Virus record (IMG/VR): IMGVR_UViG_3300027805_000109
Coordinates: 1-20,127 of that record
DNA length: 20,127 nucleotides
Strand: one strand, 5' to 3'
Origin: a virus
Shown here: piece after piece, positions 12,649 to 19,777 of the stretch
Numbering within the stretch: position 1 is the first letter of the stretch
Layout of the letters: every line of letters begins with the position of its first letter
Program-made: the position numbers and the translations under genes
The notes under the pieces: model-generated
Told to the model about the DNA's origin: nothing
Database searches by the model: none
The model's input: only the letters and a program-made list of their open reading frames with translations

Positions 12649-12929
12649 ACGCGTCTCGGGACTTGTGATCCGGCGACCTCGAAGCCGTCGACCTCGTAGG
12701 AGTAGGTGATGCCGACCCAGCCGCCGGCGGCGACGTAAGCTTGGAGCGAAACCTTGCTGGCCCCGTCCTCGTGCAGGGCTTCGTGATAATGGTTCAGCAG
12801 CTTCTTCATCTTGGTCGAGGCGATAGCGGTCTTCGCGGAGCAGATGTCTCCGCACATCACGCGCTCGTTAATCTCGTAGATTTCGGAGAGCAGGGCGACC
12901 ATGCCGTCGAGGTGCTTAAAGGCGGACAT
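12645..12929 (-). CDS. Hypothetical 94-aa protein
   Basis: A protein with a helical N-terminal half (MSAFKHLDGMVALLSEIYEI) and a beta-rich C-terminal half (VGITYSYEVDGFEVAG). No family recognised. ATG 12929 has GGAGG 9 nt upstream and gives a 14-nt overlap with the previous gene. The downstream end overlaps the coiled-coil gene by 4 nt. Confidence 0.65.
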   Translation of the reverse strand: MSAFKHLDGMVALLSEIYEINERVMCGDICSAKTAIASTKMKKLLNHYHEALHEDGASKVSLQAYVAAGGWVGITYSYEVDGFEVAGSQVPRRV

Positions 12930-13257
12930 ACCCTCGGGCCTCCATCTCGGCGATGACCTTCTCGTTGTGCATGGCCACGGCGTAGGCCCGGTCATGCTTG
13001 GCCAGCCAGTGGTCGCGGGAACCTGCGAGGCGGGCGACCTCTTGCCGGAGGTTCGTAATCTCCTCGGACTGGTCGACGATGATGTGCGCCTGCATCTCGA
13101 GGGCCTTGTCCTGCCGATCGGTGAGGGCTCGGAGGGCGTTGGCGGCGCTGTGCAGGGTGCGGGCGTAGCTCCAGGGGAAGAGCCACCAGAGGGCGGGCTT
13201 GTCGTGGGGTCGGATGATGGTCATGGGTTTGTATGGGCGGTGGGATGGGTCAGGCAT
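12916..13257 (-). CDS. Coiled-coil protein with aromatic N-terminus
   Basis: A 113-aa protein from ATG 13257, which overlaps the methyltransferase stop by 8 nt; ATG 13224 would give 102 aa. Residues 20-40 are aromatic (KPALWWLFPWSYART), perhaps an interfacial membrane-touching segment but too short for a clear transmembrane helix. A coiled coil follows (about 45-100: VDQSEEITNLRQEVARLAG). No family recognised. Confidence 0.62.
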   Translation of the reverse strand: MPDPSHRPYKPMTIIRPHDKPALWWLFPWSYARTLHSAANALRALTDRQDKALEMQAHIIVDQSEEITNLRQEVARLAGSRDHWLAKHDRAYAVAMHNEKVIAEMEARGYVRL

Positions 13258-14896
13258 GGGAAGGAAGGGTAGAGTCAACGGCGGCGATGCGTTCACCGAT
13301 CCAGCGCATGACTGGGACTGCCATGGAGTTCCCGCAAGCCTTATACCGCGGGCCGTCGGGACAGTCCTCCTCGGGCTTGCCCTTCCAAGAGATGCGGGAC
13401 CAATTATCTGGGAAGCCTTGGAGTCGTTCGCACTCGACCGGGGTGAGGCGGCGGACGGCCATGGCGGTCATAGTCCCGATGACAGCGGGGGCTGTATTGC
13501 CGCCAGCGTTAGCGGGAAGTGTCGGGCTTACGTTCTCGTCCCATCCGATGCTACGAGATGCTGCTCCCTGTCCGCTCTTAAAAGCCGCGGCAGTTGGGTA
13601 AGCAATGTGCGGCATCTGGTCTCCAGCCGAAGCCTTGAGGGTAGTAGTAGTAGTAGACGGATCTGCGCCAGCGTCTCGGCGTAGGTTGCCAGGTTGAAAG
13701 GTCACGGCTAAAGCCTCGGCCTCGACCCGTTCGTTGCCGGTGCGGGAGTAGGGCGGGCCACTTGCTCCGATCGTCGGGGCGACGGAACCGGGCATCTGAT
13801 GGCAGACGCCGTGGATGTCAGTCTTGGTCAGCGTGAACATCGGGCCGCCTTCGGTCGCACCTGTGCCTTGCGGGCCGGCGTTCTCGCCTCTGCCGATGAT
13901 CGTCCCTTGGATGGCGACAGGCTGCACGACGGCATGAGTCGTCCGGGTGTCGCCGAGGTCGAAGTTGTTCAGCGTGTTGCTGGCGTCGGCGGGAACCCAA
14001 GTCTCGTTGTCGGTCGTGGAGCAGGCTTGCTTGGATTTGCGGAAGGGGGTCGGCTGACCCGGCACGAGGTAAGCACCGCCTTGGCTGAACAGTTCCTGAT
14101 TAGACGATCCGACCCCACCGCTGCCCTTGGCTGACTGGTTGAGCGTCGGATGGACGTCACCGCCGTCCCAATGGGAGATAGGCTGAAGCACCGTTAGGAA
14201 CCTGTTCTTCTCCGGCATGGTCTGGCCCTTCGCAAGCACCGCGTCGAGGGTCTGGCTTACTTGGCCTCCGTCCCACCAGCAGCCTGCCGCAGGGCTTGTT
14301 CCAGCGCCGGCGGCAGGGCTTTGCCCCTTCGCTCGGCCCTTCTTAGTATCCCGGCGCACGCAGTCGGGCTCAAGAAGAACCTCGGCGGGAGCACGCCAGT
14401 CTCCAAGACACGCGACAACGAAGACTCGACGGCGACGCTGCGGGACTCCGAAGTGTTGAGCGTCCAGCACTCGGTAGGCGAACCCATACCCGAGTTCGAC
14501 CAACGCCCCGAGGAAGGAACCAAAATCCCGTCCACCCGCTGAACTGAGGACACCTGGCACGTTTTCCCAGACGATCCATCTGGGCTTGAGCTTATCAGCG
14601 AGTCCAAGAAAGACGAGGGCGAGGTTGCCGCGTGGGTCATCGAGTCCTTTGCGGAGTCCGGCGACGGAGAAGGACTGGCAAGGAGTCCCGCCGACCAGAA
14701 GGTCGATTGCTCCGGGTTCAAGGGGCCATTGTTTGTATTCGGTGAGTGAGCCATAGTTAGGGATGTTGGGAAAGCGGTGTTTGAGGATAGCGCAGGGGAA
14801 GGGTTCAATCTCGGAGAAGCCGACAGGCTGCCAGCCGAGGGGATGCCACGCGACGGACGCGGCTTCCATGCCCGAGCAGACGGAGAGGTAACGCAT
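13250..14896 (-). CDS. C5-cytosine DNA methyltransferase with large recognition region
   Basis: A 548-aa enzyme that transfers a methyl group from SAM to cytosine C5. Motifs: I SVCSGMEAAS at 5-14; IV GGTPCQSFSVAG with catalytic C73; VI ENVPG at 111-115; VIII QRRRRVF at 153-159; IX RLTPVECERLQGFP at 483-496; X YKACGNSMAVPV at 518-529. All expected residues are present. The region between VIII and IX is about 300 aa, much longer than in simple enzymes, and contains seven copies of a TL...G...V-type motif. No restriction enzyme gene is nearby, so this is an orphan methyltransferase, probably for protection against host restriction. ATG 14896 overlaps the HTH gene stop by one base (TAATG). Confidence 0.95.
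   Translation of the reverse strand: MRYLSVCSGMEAASVAWHPLGWQPVGFSEIEPFPCAILKHRFPNIPNYGSLTEYKQWPLEPGAIDLLVGGTPCQSFSVAGLRKGLDDPRGNLALVFLGLADKLKPRWIVWENVPGVLSSAGGRDFGSFLGALVELGYGFAYRVLDAQHFGVPQRRRRVFVVACLGDWRAPAEVLLEPDCVRRDTKKGRAKGQSPAAGAGTSPAAGCWWDGGQVSQTLDAVLAKGQTMPEKNRFLTVLQPISHWDGGDVHPTLNQSAKGSGGVGSSNQELFSQGGAYLVPGQPTPFRKSKQACSTTDNETWVPADASNTLNNFDLGDTRTTHAVVQPVAIQGTIIGRGENAGPQGTGATEGGPMFTLTKTDIHGVCHQMPGSVAPTIGASGPPYSRTGNERVEAEALAVTFQPGNLRRDAGADPSTTTTTLKASAGDQMPHIAYPTAAAFKSGQGAASRSIGWDENVSPTLPANAGGNTAPAVIGTMTAMAVRRLTPVECERLQGFPDNWSRISWKGKPEEDCPDGPRYKACGNSMAVPVMRWIGERIAAVDSTLPSHA
13641..13656 (+). repeat. Trinucleotide repeat (GTA)5G inside the methyltransferase
   Basis: GTAGTAGTAGTAGTAG lies in the recognition region and encodes five threonines (residues 415-419). 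Slippage here would add or remove residues without shifting the frame. Confidence 0.8.
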
Positions 14897-15162
14897 TAGG
14901 CGCGGGTCTTGTACGGTCCACGGACCTTGAGGTTCGTCCAAGTAGTCCCGGTGATTTCAATCCACTTGCGGAGGGAGCAGACGGTCGTGCCGAGGGCGGC
15001 GGCGGCGTCGGCCTGCGTCTTGCCGGCGGCGTTGAGCGCGGCGATCTGCGGGAGGATAGCCTGCAAGCGGACGGCGGCATAGACGGCCATCGGTCGCTTG
15101 AGGGGGATAGGCCGACCAGCGAAGGTGAGGTGGTCGGTGTAGGGGTGGTTGGCGTTGGGCAT
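14896..15162 (-). CDS. Small HTH protein ahead of the methyltransferase
   Basis: An 88-aa protein with a helix-turn-helix at about 47-70 (GKTQADAAAALGTTVCSLRK) after a basic, proline-containing N-terminus. It is directly upstream of the methyltransferase and overlaps it by one base. Small HTH proteins beside methyltransferases often control their expression, so a regulator role is plausible, but sequence similarity to known C-proteins is not evident. The leader is TCTCCACCCACC, related to the nonamer seen before erf and the SSB-like gene. Confidence 0.68.
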   Translation of the reverse strand: MPNANHPYTDHLTFAGRPIPLKRPMAVYAAVRLQAILPQIAALNAAGKTQADAAAALGTTVCSLRKWIEITGTTWTNLKVRGPYKTRA

Positions 15163-15174
15163 GGTGGGTGGAGA
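15163..15174 (-). promoter_or_regulatory. Variant of the CT-rich leader (TCTCCACCCACC)
   Basis: The twelve bases between the TAA of the 45-aa membrane-protein gene and the ATG of the HTH gene match the TCTCCCACC leader with three extra bases in the middle. The flanking TAA and ATG are also the same. No Shine-Dalgarno is present. Confidence 0.5.
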
Positions 15175-15312
15175 TTAGCGGGAGCGGCGAATGGCCTTGG
15201 CCTTGACCGGCTCGGGGCCGTTGATGGCGCGGTAGAGTTCCGGGCCGCAGAAGGTGACGACGGCCAGCCAGCCGAAGATGATGAGGAACGAGAGGGCGAT
15301 GAGGGACTTCAT
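15175..15312 (-). CDS. 45-aa single-pass membrane protein
   Basis: The frame from ATG 15312 encodes a 45-aa protein with a hydrophobic segment at residues 4-22 (LIALSFLIIFGWLAVVTF) followed by a basic tail ending AKAIRRSR, so the C-terminus is probably cytoplasmic. No family recognised. It is the first gene after the 212-bp control region and is followed 12 nt later by the HTH gene behind a conserved-looking leader, which supports it being real. Its own leader, GCACCACCAAACAC, has no Shine-Dalgarno and shares ACCAAACAC with the exonuclease leader. Role unknown; small phage membrane proteins of this sort can be lysis or superinfection factors. Confidence 0.65.
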   Translation of the reverse strand: MKSLIALSFLIIFGWLAVVTFCGPELYRAINGPEPVKAKAIRRSR

Positions 15313-15524
15313 GTGTTTGGTGGTGCGTCAATGACCTTGGCGGACTGTTCCGCATTCGTCAAGCACCTTTCCCAACAAACCCTGCGACCCTCATTCAAGG
15401 GTCTAGGATTTTAAGCCCCCAGGTCATAAAGGCCCGCCATATTAAGCGTACCCCTCGCCGGATAGGTACAGGATGCCACCCTAGCCTGCCCTGTCAAGCG
15501 GTTGTTAGACCCCTCTGGCTTGCC
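15313..15524 (-). promoter_or_regulatory. 212-bp non-coding control region
   Basis: This is the longest gap without a gene in the window and separates the late lysis genes from the methyltransferase-recombination genes. On the minus strand it holds a perfect TTGACA (-35-like) near its start, two AT-rich -10-like strings (TAATAT, TAAAAT) without a well-spaced -35, and a 6-bp inverted repeat at 15386-15403. ATGACCT and AGGTCAT arms also occur about 85 nt apart. No good promoter pair or terminator is clear. Confidence 0.5.
15386..15403. promoter_or_regulatory. Inverted repeat GACCCT-6-AGGGTC
   Basis: Perfect 6-bp arms around CATTCA, inside the 212-bp control region and about 75 nt before the first downstream start codon. 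An operator for a phage regulator, possibly the small HTH protein encoded downstream, is the likeliest reading; it could also fold in RNA. Confidence 0.45.
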
Positions 15525-15857
15525 CTAGGAGGCGTTTTGACGGCGGGAGCGTATGAAGACCGCTACCCCTACCCCAAGGCACCCCACGGCCAAGGCCCAG
15601 CCAAGGTCGCGGACGGCTTTCAGCGCAAGGGTCGCAGCTGACAGACCCTGCTCGACGCTGACCGAGTCCGATTTGATGCCCGCATCGGTGACGATCATGA
15701 CCAGGGCGTCTCGGGATTGGAGCAAGTCGAGGACCACGCCGGCGATGTAGGCGGACGCAAACGCCGACAGGCCCGCGAAGGCCGTCAGCAGGCAGACCGC
15801 CAAGACGAGGTTACTTCCCCCGCTTGGCTGCTGGCTTGTTGGCTTTGCCTTTCCCAT
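15525..15857 (-). CDS. Two-pass membrane protein of the lysis block
   Basis: A 110-aa protein with two hydrophobic helices (about 17-45 and 86-102), a short positively charged C-terminus (RSRRQNAS), and a charged loop between them. It overlaps the holin gene by 47 nt. Size, topology and place directly after the holin suggest a second holin, an antiholin or a pinholin-like protein, but no family signature is visible. It is the last gene before the 212-bp control region. Confidence 0.7.
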   Translation of the reverse strand: MGKAKPTSQQPSGGSNLVLAVCLLTAFAGLSAFASAYIAGVVLDLLQSRDALVMIVTDAGIKSDSVSVEQGLSAATLALKAVRDLGWALAVGCLGVGVAVFIRSRRQNAS

Positions 15858-16197
15858 GTGGCTTGGAGGGTTTGCCAGCGACCGCGGCGACTTCCTTTTC
15901 TCCGCGGGCTTTGACGTACTTCAGCAGATAGTCCAGACACTCGGGGGCCGCGTAGCCTGCCGCACCGACGACGCCCATCCGCAGGCCCGGGCTTTGAATG
16001 TGCTCTTGGATGGCGTAGCCGACCAAGGCCGCAGTGATCGCGGCGGCACAGACACGGCGCACGACCCAGCCTAGGGACACGGGTTCGGTGGACAGCAGGA
16101 GCCGCGCCGTCATCGCGAGGCCGCCAAGGATGGAGGCGACGAGGCCGTCCTTGACCTCCTTCGGGATGTCCTCGGGGTTGAAGGGGGCGGCGCTCAC
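15811..16197 (-). CDS. Phage holin, LydA-like
   Basis: A 128-aa membrane protein with three hydrophobic helices (about 18-35, 44-63 and 73-93). The layout, including LVASILGGLAMTARLLL, EPVSLGWVVRRVC and GMRMG-like turns (GLRMGVVGAAGYAA), resembles the LydA/class III phage holins that open the inner membrane. The last 30 residues are Lys-rich, as usual for a cytoplasmic holin tail. It starts with GTG in a 4-nt GTGA overlap with the HEXXH gene. Confidence 0.8.
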   Translation of the reverse strand: MSAAPFNPEDIPKEVKDGLVASILGGLAMTARLLLSTEPVSLGWVVRRVCAAAITAALVGYAIQEHIQSPGLRMGVVGAAGYAAPECLDYLLKYVKARGEKEVAAVAGKPSKPHGKGKANKPAAKRGK

Positions 16198-16481
16198 GAG
16201 ATGCGGGGAGGCTTGGCGTTCGGGTTGAGCAGGACGCGGCGGTAGTCCTGAGCCCAGAGCATCTTGGCGAGGGCTTTGCCGGCCTTGTCCACATCGGGTT
16301 CGGACAGCCCGGGGAAAAGCAGATGGACCTGTTCGTGGCAGAGCACTTCGAGCTGACGCTTCGCACCTAGGCGGGGGTCAATCTCGATGAGGTCTTCGCC
16401 GATCGTGGCCTGACCCCATGCGCGCTCGCGGCCTAACTTGCGCCAGACGACCTTGACTGGCTTAGGCTTGCGGCGGGACAT
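16194..16481 (-). CDS. Small HEXXH metallopeptidase-like protein
   Basis: A 95-aa protein with the zinc-protease signature CHEQVH (H49, E50, H53), preceded by LIEIDPRLGAKRQLEVL and followed by a possible third ligand E61. Similar short HEXXH proteins are known in phages, but their substrate is unclear. No signal peptide is seen, so it would act in the cytoplasm unless it exits through the holin. The ATG at 16481 overlaps the upstream gene by 20 nt; upstream residues in frame look non-coding. It sits between the spanin-like gene and the holin. Confidence 0.75.
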   Translation of the reverse strand: MSRRKPKPVKVVWRKLGRERAWGQATIGEDLIEIDPRLGAKRQLEVLCHEQVHLLFPGLSEPDVDKAGKALAKMLWAQDYRRVLLNPNAKPPRIS

Positions 16482-17202
16482 CGTCGTTAGGCTTGTTGAC
16501 CGAGTCGCGCACCTTGTCGGCCAGCCACCAAAGGCCAAGGCCGGAGCAGACCAGGAGCGTACCGCCGGCGATGTACTCGAAATACGGCGAGTCGATGATG
16601 AAGGGGACGGAACCGCAGAACGCCCCGCACAAGAGCAGCGGGATGCCGATACGCGGTCCCATGAAGGCGGTCGTAAGCGCACCGATCACGGCGAGGCCCG
16701 CACCCGTCAGCGTCCAGACGTTGTTCGAGGCTTCCTGCTTCACGCGCACGACCTCGGCGGTCAGGTCTTCGATACGCTTGTCCTTCAGGCTGGAGACTCG
16801 CTTGGCTTCGGCTTGGTCGGCTTCTAGTTTCTCCCAGGCACGGTTGACGGCGGTGGCGAGTTTGCGTCCGAACTCCATCTGCTTGGCGTAGTCGATAGGG
16901 TCGGCCTTGGTGGCCCGGGCCATAGCGAAGGCGATGTCAGCCTCGGGGGGCTGGGGCAGATAGGACTGGGCTAGGCGGGACTCGGCCACGACCACCTTTG
17001 GCTTGTCGGCGTTGCGCTCGATAGCGACGAGGGACGCGGCCACGCGGTGATCCGTCTTGTCGAGGTCTTTGCCTAGGGTCTGGACGACCGAAGGAGTCGT
17101 CGGGGCGTCCGGCTGCTTGGGCAGGGGAGCGTCCGCCGGCGACGAGCGGAACAGGCTGCACCCGGTCAGGGCCAAGGCGGCGATGACCAGGAGCAGGCGC
17201 AC
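16462..17202 (-). CDS. Lipoprotein with coiled coil and three C-terminal TM helices (spanin-like)
   Basis: A 246-aa protein starting with GTG. Residues 1-15 are a lipoprotein signal with lipobox LTGC (C15). A proline-rich linker (20-38) is followed by a helical, coiled-coil-like part (about 105-160: LEADQAEAKRVSSLKDKR) and three hydrophobic helices (about 162-180, 185-203 and 209-228). An outer-membrane-bound lipoprotein end joined to a C-terminal membrane anchor is the plan of unimolecular spanins, which fuse the two membranes at the end of lysis. Known ones have a single C-terminal helix; this one has three. The place before the holin fits lysis. It starts 3 nt after the upstream stop. Confidence 0.65.
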   Translation of the reverse strand: MRLLLVIAALALTGCSLFRSSPADAPLPKQPDAPTTPSVVQTLGKDLDKTDHRVAASLVAIERNADKPKVVVAESRLAQSYLPQPPEADIAFAMARATKADPIDYAKQMEFGRKLATAVNRAWEKLEADQAEAKRVSSLKDKRIEDLTAEVVRVKQEASNNVWTLTGAGLAVIGALTTAFMGPRIGIPLLLCGAFCGSVPFIIDSPYFEYIAGGTLLVCSGLGLWWLADKVRDSVNKPNDDVPPQA

Positions 17203-17205
17203 GGC

Positions 17206-17337
17206 TTACTTGCCCTTGAGGGCGTCGAGAGCCTGACGGCCTTTGGCTTCGAGCTCGCTGGCCTTGACGGCGTGCTTGCGGAAGACGAGGGCACCGGCGA
17301 CGAAGCCGACGACGAGGGCGAGGAGGTGGGTGATCAT
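17206..17337 (-). CDS. 43-aa single-pass membrane protein
   Basis: A 43-aa protein with one hydrophobic helix (residues 3-19, THLLALVVGFVAGALVF) and a basic helical tail (RKHAVKASELEAKGRQ). The start at 17337 overlaps the upstream stop by 4 nt, and the stop lies 3 nt before the next GTG, so it sits neatly in the operon. Small phage proteins of this kind can be holin-like or antiholin-like; no family recognised. Confidence 0.68.
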   Translation of the reverse strand: MITHLLALVVGFVAGALVFRKHAVKASELEAKGRQALDALKGK

Positions 17338-17531
17338 AGGTTTGAAATGAGTTCGACTTTGACGAGAGGGCCGAGGTCGGCGGGAGTCTGCGGGGTGTCG
17401 AAGGTGACTTGGACGTAAGCTCCGTTTGATTGGGCTGGCTCGCCATTCCACTGAGGGAACACGGCCTTAAGGAAAGCATAGGGATCGGCAAGGTGGACGC
17501 CGCTCATGGAGACTTTATAGGTGTAGTTCAT
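17334..17531 (-). CDS. Small protein after the tail fibre gene
   Basis: A 65-aa protein, beta-rich by eye (NYTYKVSMSGVHL, YVQVTFDTPQT, VKVELISNL). It overlaps the fibre gene and the next membrane-protein gene by 4 nt each. No family recognised. A fibre accessory or assembly role is only suggested by position. Confidence 0.65.
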   Translation of the reverse strand: MNYTYKVSMSGVHLADPYAFLKAVFPQWNGEPAQSNGAYVQVTFDTPQTPADLGPLVKVELISNL

Positions 17532-19774
17532 CGCTGGATATAGACGCCTGCGCCGGCTACGTGCATGGAGGAAAGTGCGCCGTTGGACGTTGCCGATTCT
17601 AGCTGCTCTTCGTAGATGTTTGCGCCCGCAGTGCTGTCACCCGTAGGACCAGCAGTGGTCGAAGCGGCCAGCGTTCCGTTGAGGTAGAGCTGCACGTTGC
17701 CTGCGCCGTCAGAGTAGATGATATAATGAACTGAGGCGTCGCTGGCTACGGTCACAGAGGTCGCCACGTTGGTCAGTGTCGTGCCGTTGTGCACGGTAAG
17801 GTTTACGAACGTGGAAGTGCCGCCGACCTTGAAGAATCCGATACCCTTGGTCGTTAGGTTTCCAGTTGCGCTGCTAGTGCGTCCGCCGAGATTGACGCGG
17901 CAGATGGTGTTGGCGTTTCCGAGGTAAGAACCTCGGCCAAGGATAGCCACACCGAAAATCCATACACGCTTAGACCAATTAATGACTCGAGCATTGGAAG
18001 GCGAAGAGATGTTTGCAAAGTCGCCAGCATAGGAAGAAGAGAACCAAGTAGCCCGACCAGCAACGGATGTCGAGGTGGTGTAAAGCTCGCGAGCAGGACC
18101 GAACTGAGTAACGCCGGCGCTTCCGCTGATGGCGTTGATAGTCAGGCTGCAATAATTCCTGTAATTGCCGTTCGCCAACAGGAAGGGAATGTTCGACGGA
18201 TTCAGCGCCAGGGTGGTGCTGGTCGGATCGTTGATGACGTTGGTCGCGGTCGCAAACGCCGGAACCGCCGCGGTGACGAAGGCCGTAGTCGCGACAGCGG
18301 TCGTGTTATTGCCAGCGGTCTGGGTGACGGCAATCGTGCCAGTCGGCAGGGAAGGCGTGCCGGAGAAGGTCGGGCTGGCGAGGTCGGCCTTGTTTGCGGC
18401 GCTGGCAATCGTGAAGTAAGTCGAGGCAGCCGAAGCGGTCGTAAGGTAGGACGACATTCCGCTGATTGTCTGGTAGGTCGAGGCGGCGGTGGCAGAGGTC
18501 AGGTAAGTCGAGGCCGCGTCAGCCGAGGTCAGCAGGCCGAGGGCGCTGAAGGTCTTATTCTTCCAGAGGTCGGTGGAGGACTCGTAGGCCAGCAGGTCGT
18601 TGTTGGCCAGCGTGCCGATTGCCACGTCATGCAGTTCCTCGAGCTCGTAGCCGTTCTGCACAGCGACCAGGATTACACCCTGCGTCGGGTGAGCACGGAC
18701 GCAGATGCCGACGTAGACGAGGTGCTGGGGGGCGGAGGGCTTGGTGGTCGTGTAGGCACCGGCGGTCGTCGGGGAGAGGTACAGCTGCACGCCTTCGGTC
18801 AGCGCCGAGGTGTCCAAAGCTTCGCACTCGCCGCGGACGATGACGAAGCCGAAGCCGTTGTTCGCGATGGCGGCCTTCGTGAAGCCGAAGGTCTGAGCGG
18901 AGTTCGCGTCGTTGTTAGCCTGGGCGAGCGTGATCGTCGGGCGGTTGCCCGTGGCGCCGTTGATGTAGACGATGGCCCCGGCAGGGATGGTCGAGCCGGT
19001 CTGGTTGCGGACGTAGACCTCGAGGTTGCGGGCGTTGGCCGTGCCCGACAGGAGTTCCTGCTGGACGAAGGCGGTCGTAGCGATGGAGGTATCGTTGTCC
19101 GCAAGGGCCGCCGTCGGGGCGGTGGGGTTGCCCGTGAAGGCAGGGGACGCGAGAGGGGCGTAGCCTTGCGCCTTGACGAAGGCCGTGGTGGCGATGCTGG
19201 TATCGTTATCGCCGGAGGGCGGGGTCGGGGCCCTCGGGTCGCCCGTGAAGACAGGGGAGATTTTTGTGGCGAAATTAGTACCTACATAAGACTCGGTGGC
19301 GATGTTCTGCGTATTGCCTTCTAGGTAGACCTTAAACTTGGACGGAGAGTCTCCCTCGTCATCGTAAATCCAGAGGTCGCCATCGACCTTGTCGGTAGGA
19401 TCGGCGGGTGTGGTGTTGATGCTGACCCCAGAGAAGCTTACGAACCCGTCACTAATAATGCCTGGGAAGGTGACGCGGCCAGTGAAGTCAGCTCCCGAAA
19501 GCAGCGCATAGCCTGACAGGTTGAGCGTGACCCAGTCGGTGTTATAGTCGACGCCGTCAATCTTTTGGAGGTACTGACCAGCCGTGCCACCAACAGGCAC
19601 GCCAACGCCAGGAGCGCCGGGACTGCCAGCGGGGCCAGGGACGCCGACCGAACCAGAGAGGGTGCCGGGGACGATGCCCGAAACCGTGCCCGTGATGGTC
19701 GACTGGTCCGCCGCAAACGTGCCGGAGATGGTCCCGAAGGTCGAGGCCGTGGACGTGATGATCGCGTCGGGCAT
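17528..19774 (-). CDS. Tail fibre/receptor-binding protein
   Basis: A 748-aa modular fibre. Residues 1-45 carry TISGTF/TGTVSG-like repeats; 45-60 form a short collagen-like stretch (VPGPAGSPGAPG); 171-239 hold two copies of the phage-fibre ATTAFV repeat, with a third at 463-503. Residues 245-385 match a widespread phage structural domain (VRNQTGSTIPAGAIVYINGA, then LYLSPTTAGAYTTTKP). Residues 415-462 are about five 10-aa Ala/Ser/Thr-Tyr repeats. The last 190 residues (560-748) look like a LamG/concanavalin-type sugar-binding domain (VQLYLNGTLAAS). The C-terminal lectin-like domain probably contacts the host surface. The gene starts 3 nt after the upstream stop. Confidence 0.9.
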   Translation of the reverse strand: MPDAIITSTASTFGTISGTFAADQSTITGTVSGIVPGTLSGSVGVPGPAGSPGAPGVGVPVGGTAGQYLQKIDGVDYNTDWVTLNLSGYALLSGADFTGRVTFPGIISDGFVSFSGVSINTTPADPTDKVDGDLWIYDDEGDSPSKFKVYLEGNTQNIATESYVGTNFATKISPVFTGDPRAPTPPSGDNDTSIATTAFVKAQGYAPLASPAFTGNPTAPTAALADNDTSIATTAFVQQELLSGTANARNLEVYVRNQTGSTIPAGAIVYINGATGNRPTITLAQANNDANSAQTFGFTKAAIANNGFGFVIVRGECEALDTSALTEGVQLYLSPTTAGAYTTTKPSAPQHLVYVGICVRAHPTQGVILVAVQNGYELEELHDVAIGTLANNDLLAYESSTDLWKNKTFSALGLLTSADAASTYLTSATAASTYQTISGMSSYLTTASAASTYFTIASAANKADLASPTFSGTPSLPTGTIAVTQTAGNNTTAVATTAFVTAAVPAFATATNVINDPTSTTLALNPSNIPFLLANGNYRNYCSLTINAISGSAGVTQFGPARELYTTSTSVAGRATWFSSSYAGDFANISSPSNARVINWSKRVWIFGVAILGRGSYLGNANTICRVNLGGRTSSATGNLTTKGIGFFKVGGTSTFVNLTVHNGTTLTNVATSVTVASDASVHYIIYSDGAGNVQLYLNGTLAASTTAGPTGDSTAGANIYEEQLESATSNGALSSMHVAGAGVYIQR
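18389..18532 (-). repeat. 10-aa Ala/Ser/Thr-Tyr repeats in the fibre
   Basis: About five units such as LTSATAASTY and LTTASAASTY (residues 415-462), likely a repetitive fibre shaft segment. Confidence 0.75.
19058..19264 (-). repeat. Tandem ATTAFV fibre repeats (two units)
   Basis: Two units of 35 and 34 codons (residues 171-205 and 206-239), similar also at DNA level; each contains DNDTSIATTAFV. A diverged third copy lies at 18275-18388. Confidence 0.8.
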
Positions 19775-19777
19775 GGC

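Noticed and set aside
12649-12855. 69-codon N-terminal extension of the coiled-coil gene at 12202
   Set aside because: Arg-rich shadow of the neighbouring gene; ATG 12648 with a 4-nt overlap is the better start.
14897-14941. 15-codon upstream extension of the methyltransferase
   Set aside because: The family normally begins at the conserved first strand (MRYLSVCSG), and the extension overlaps the HTH gene.
15386-15403. Inverted repeat as a terminator
   Set aside because: No T-run follows the arms on either strand, so an operator or RNA hairpin is more likely.
18629-19324. 231-codon open frame on the plus strand
   Set aside because: Antisense to the tail fibre; composition (Gly, Arg, Val, Asp) is that of a mirror frame of the repeats.
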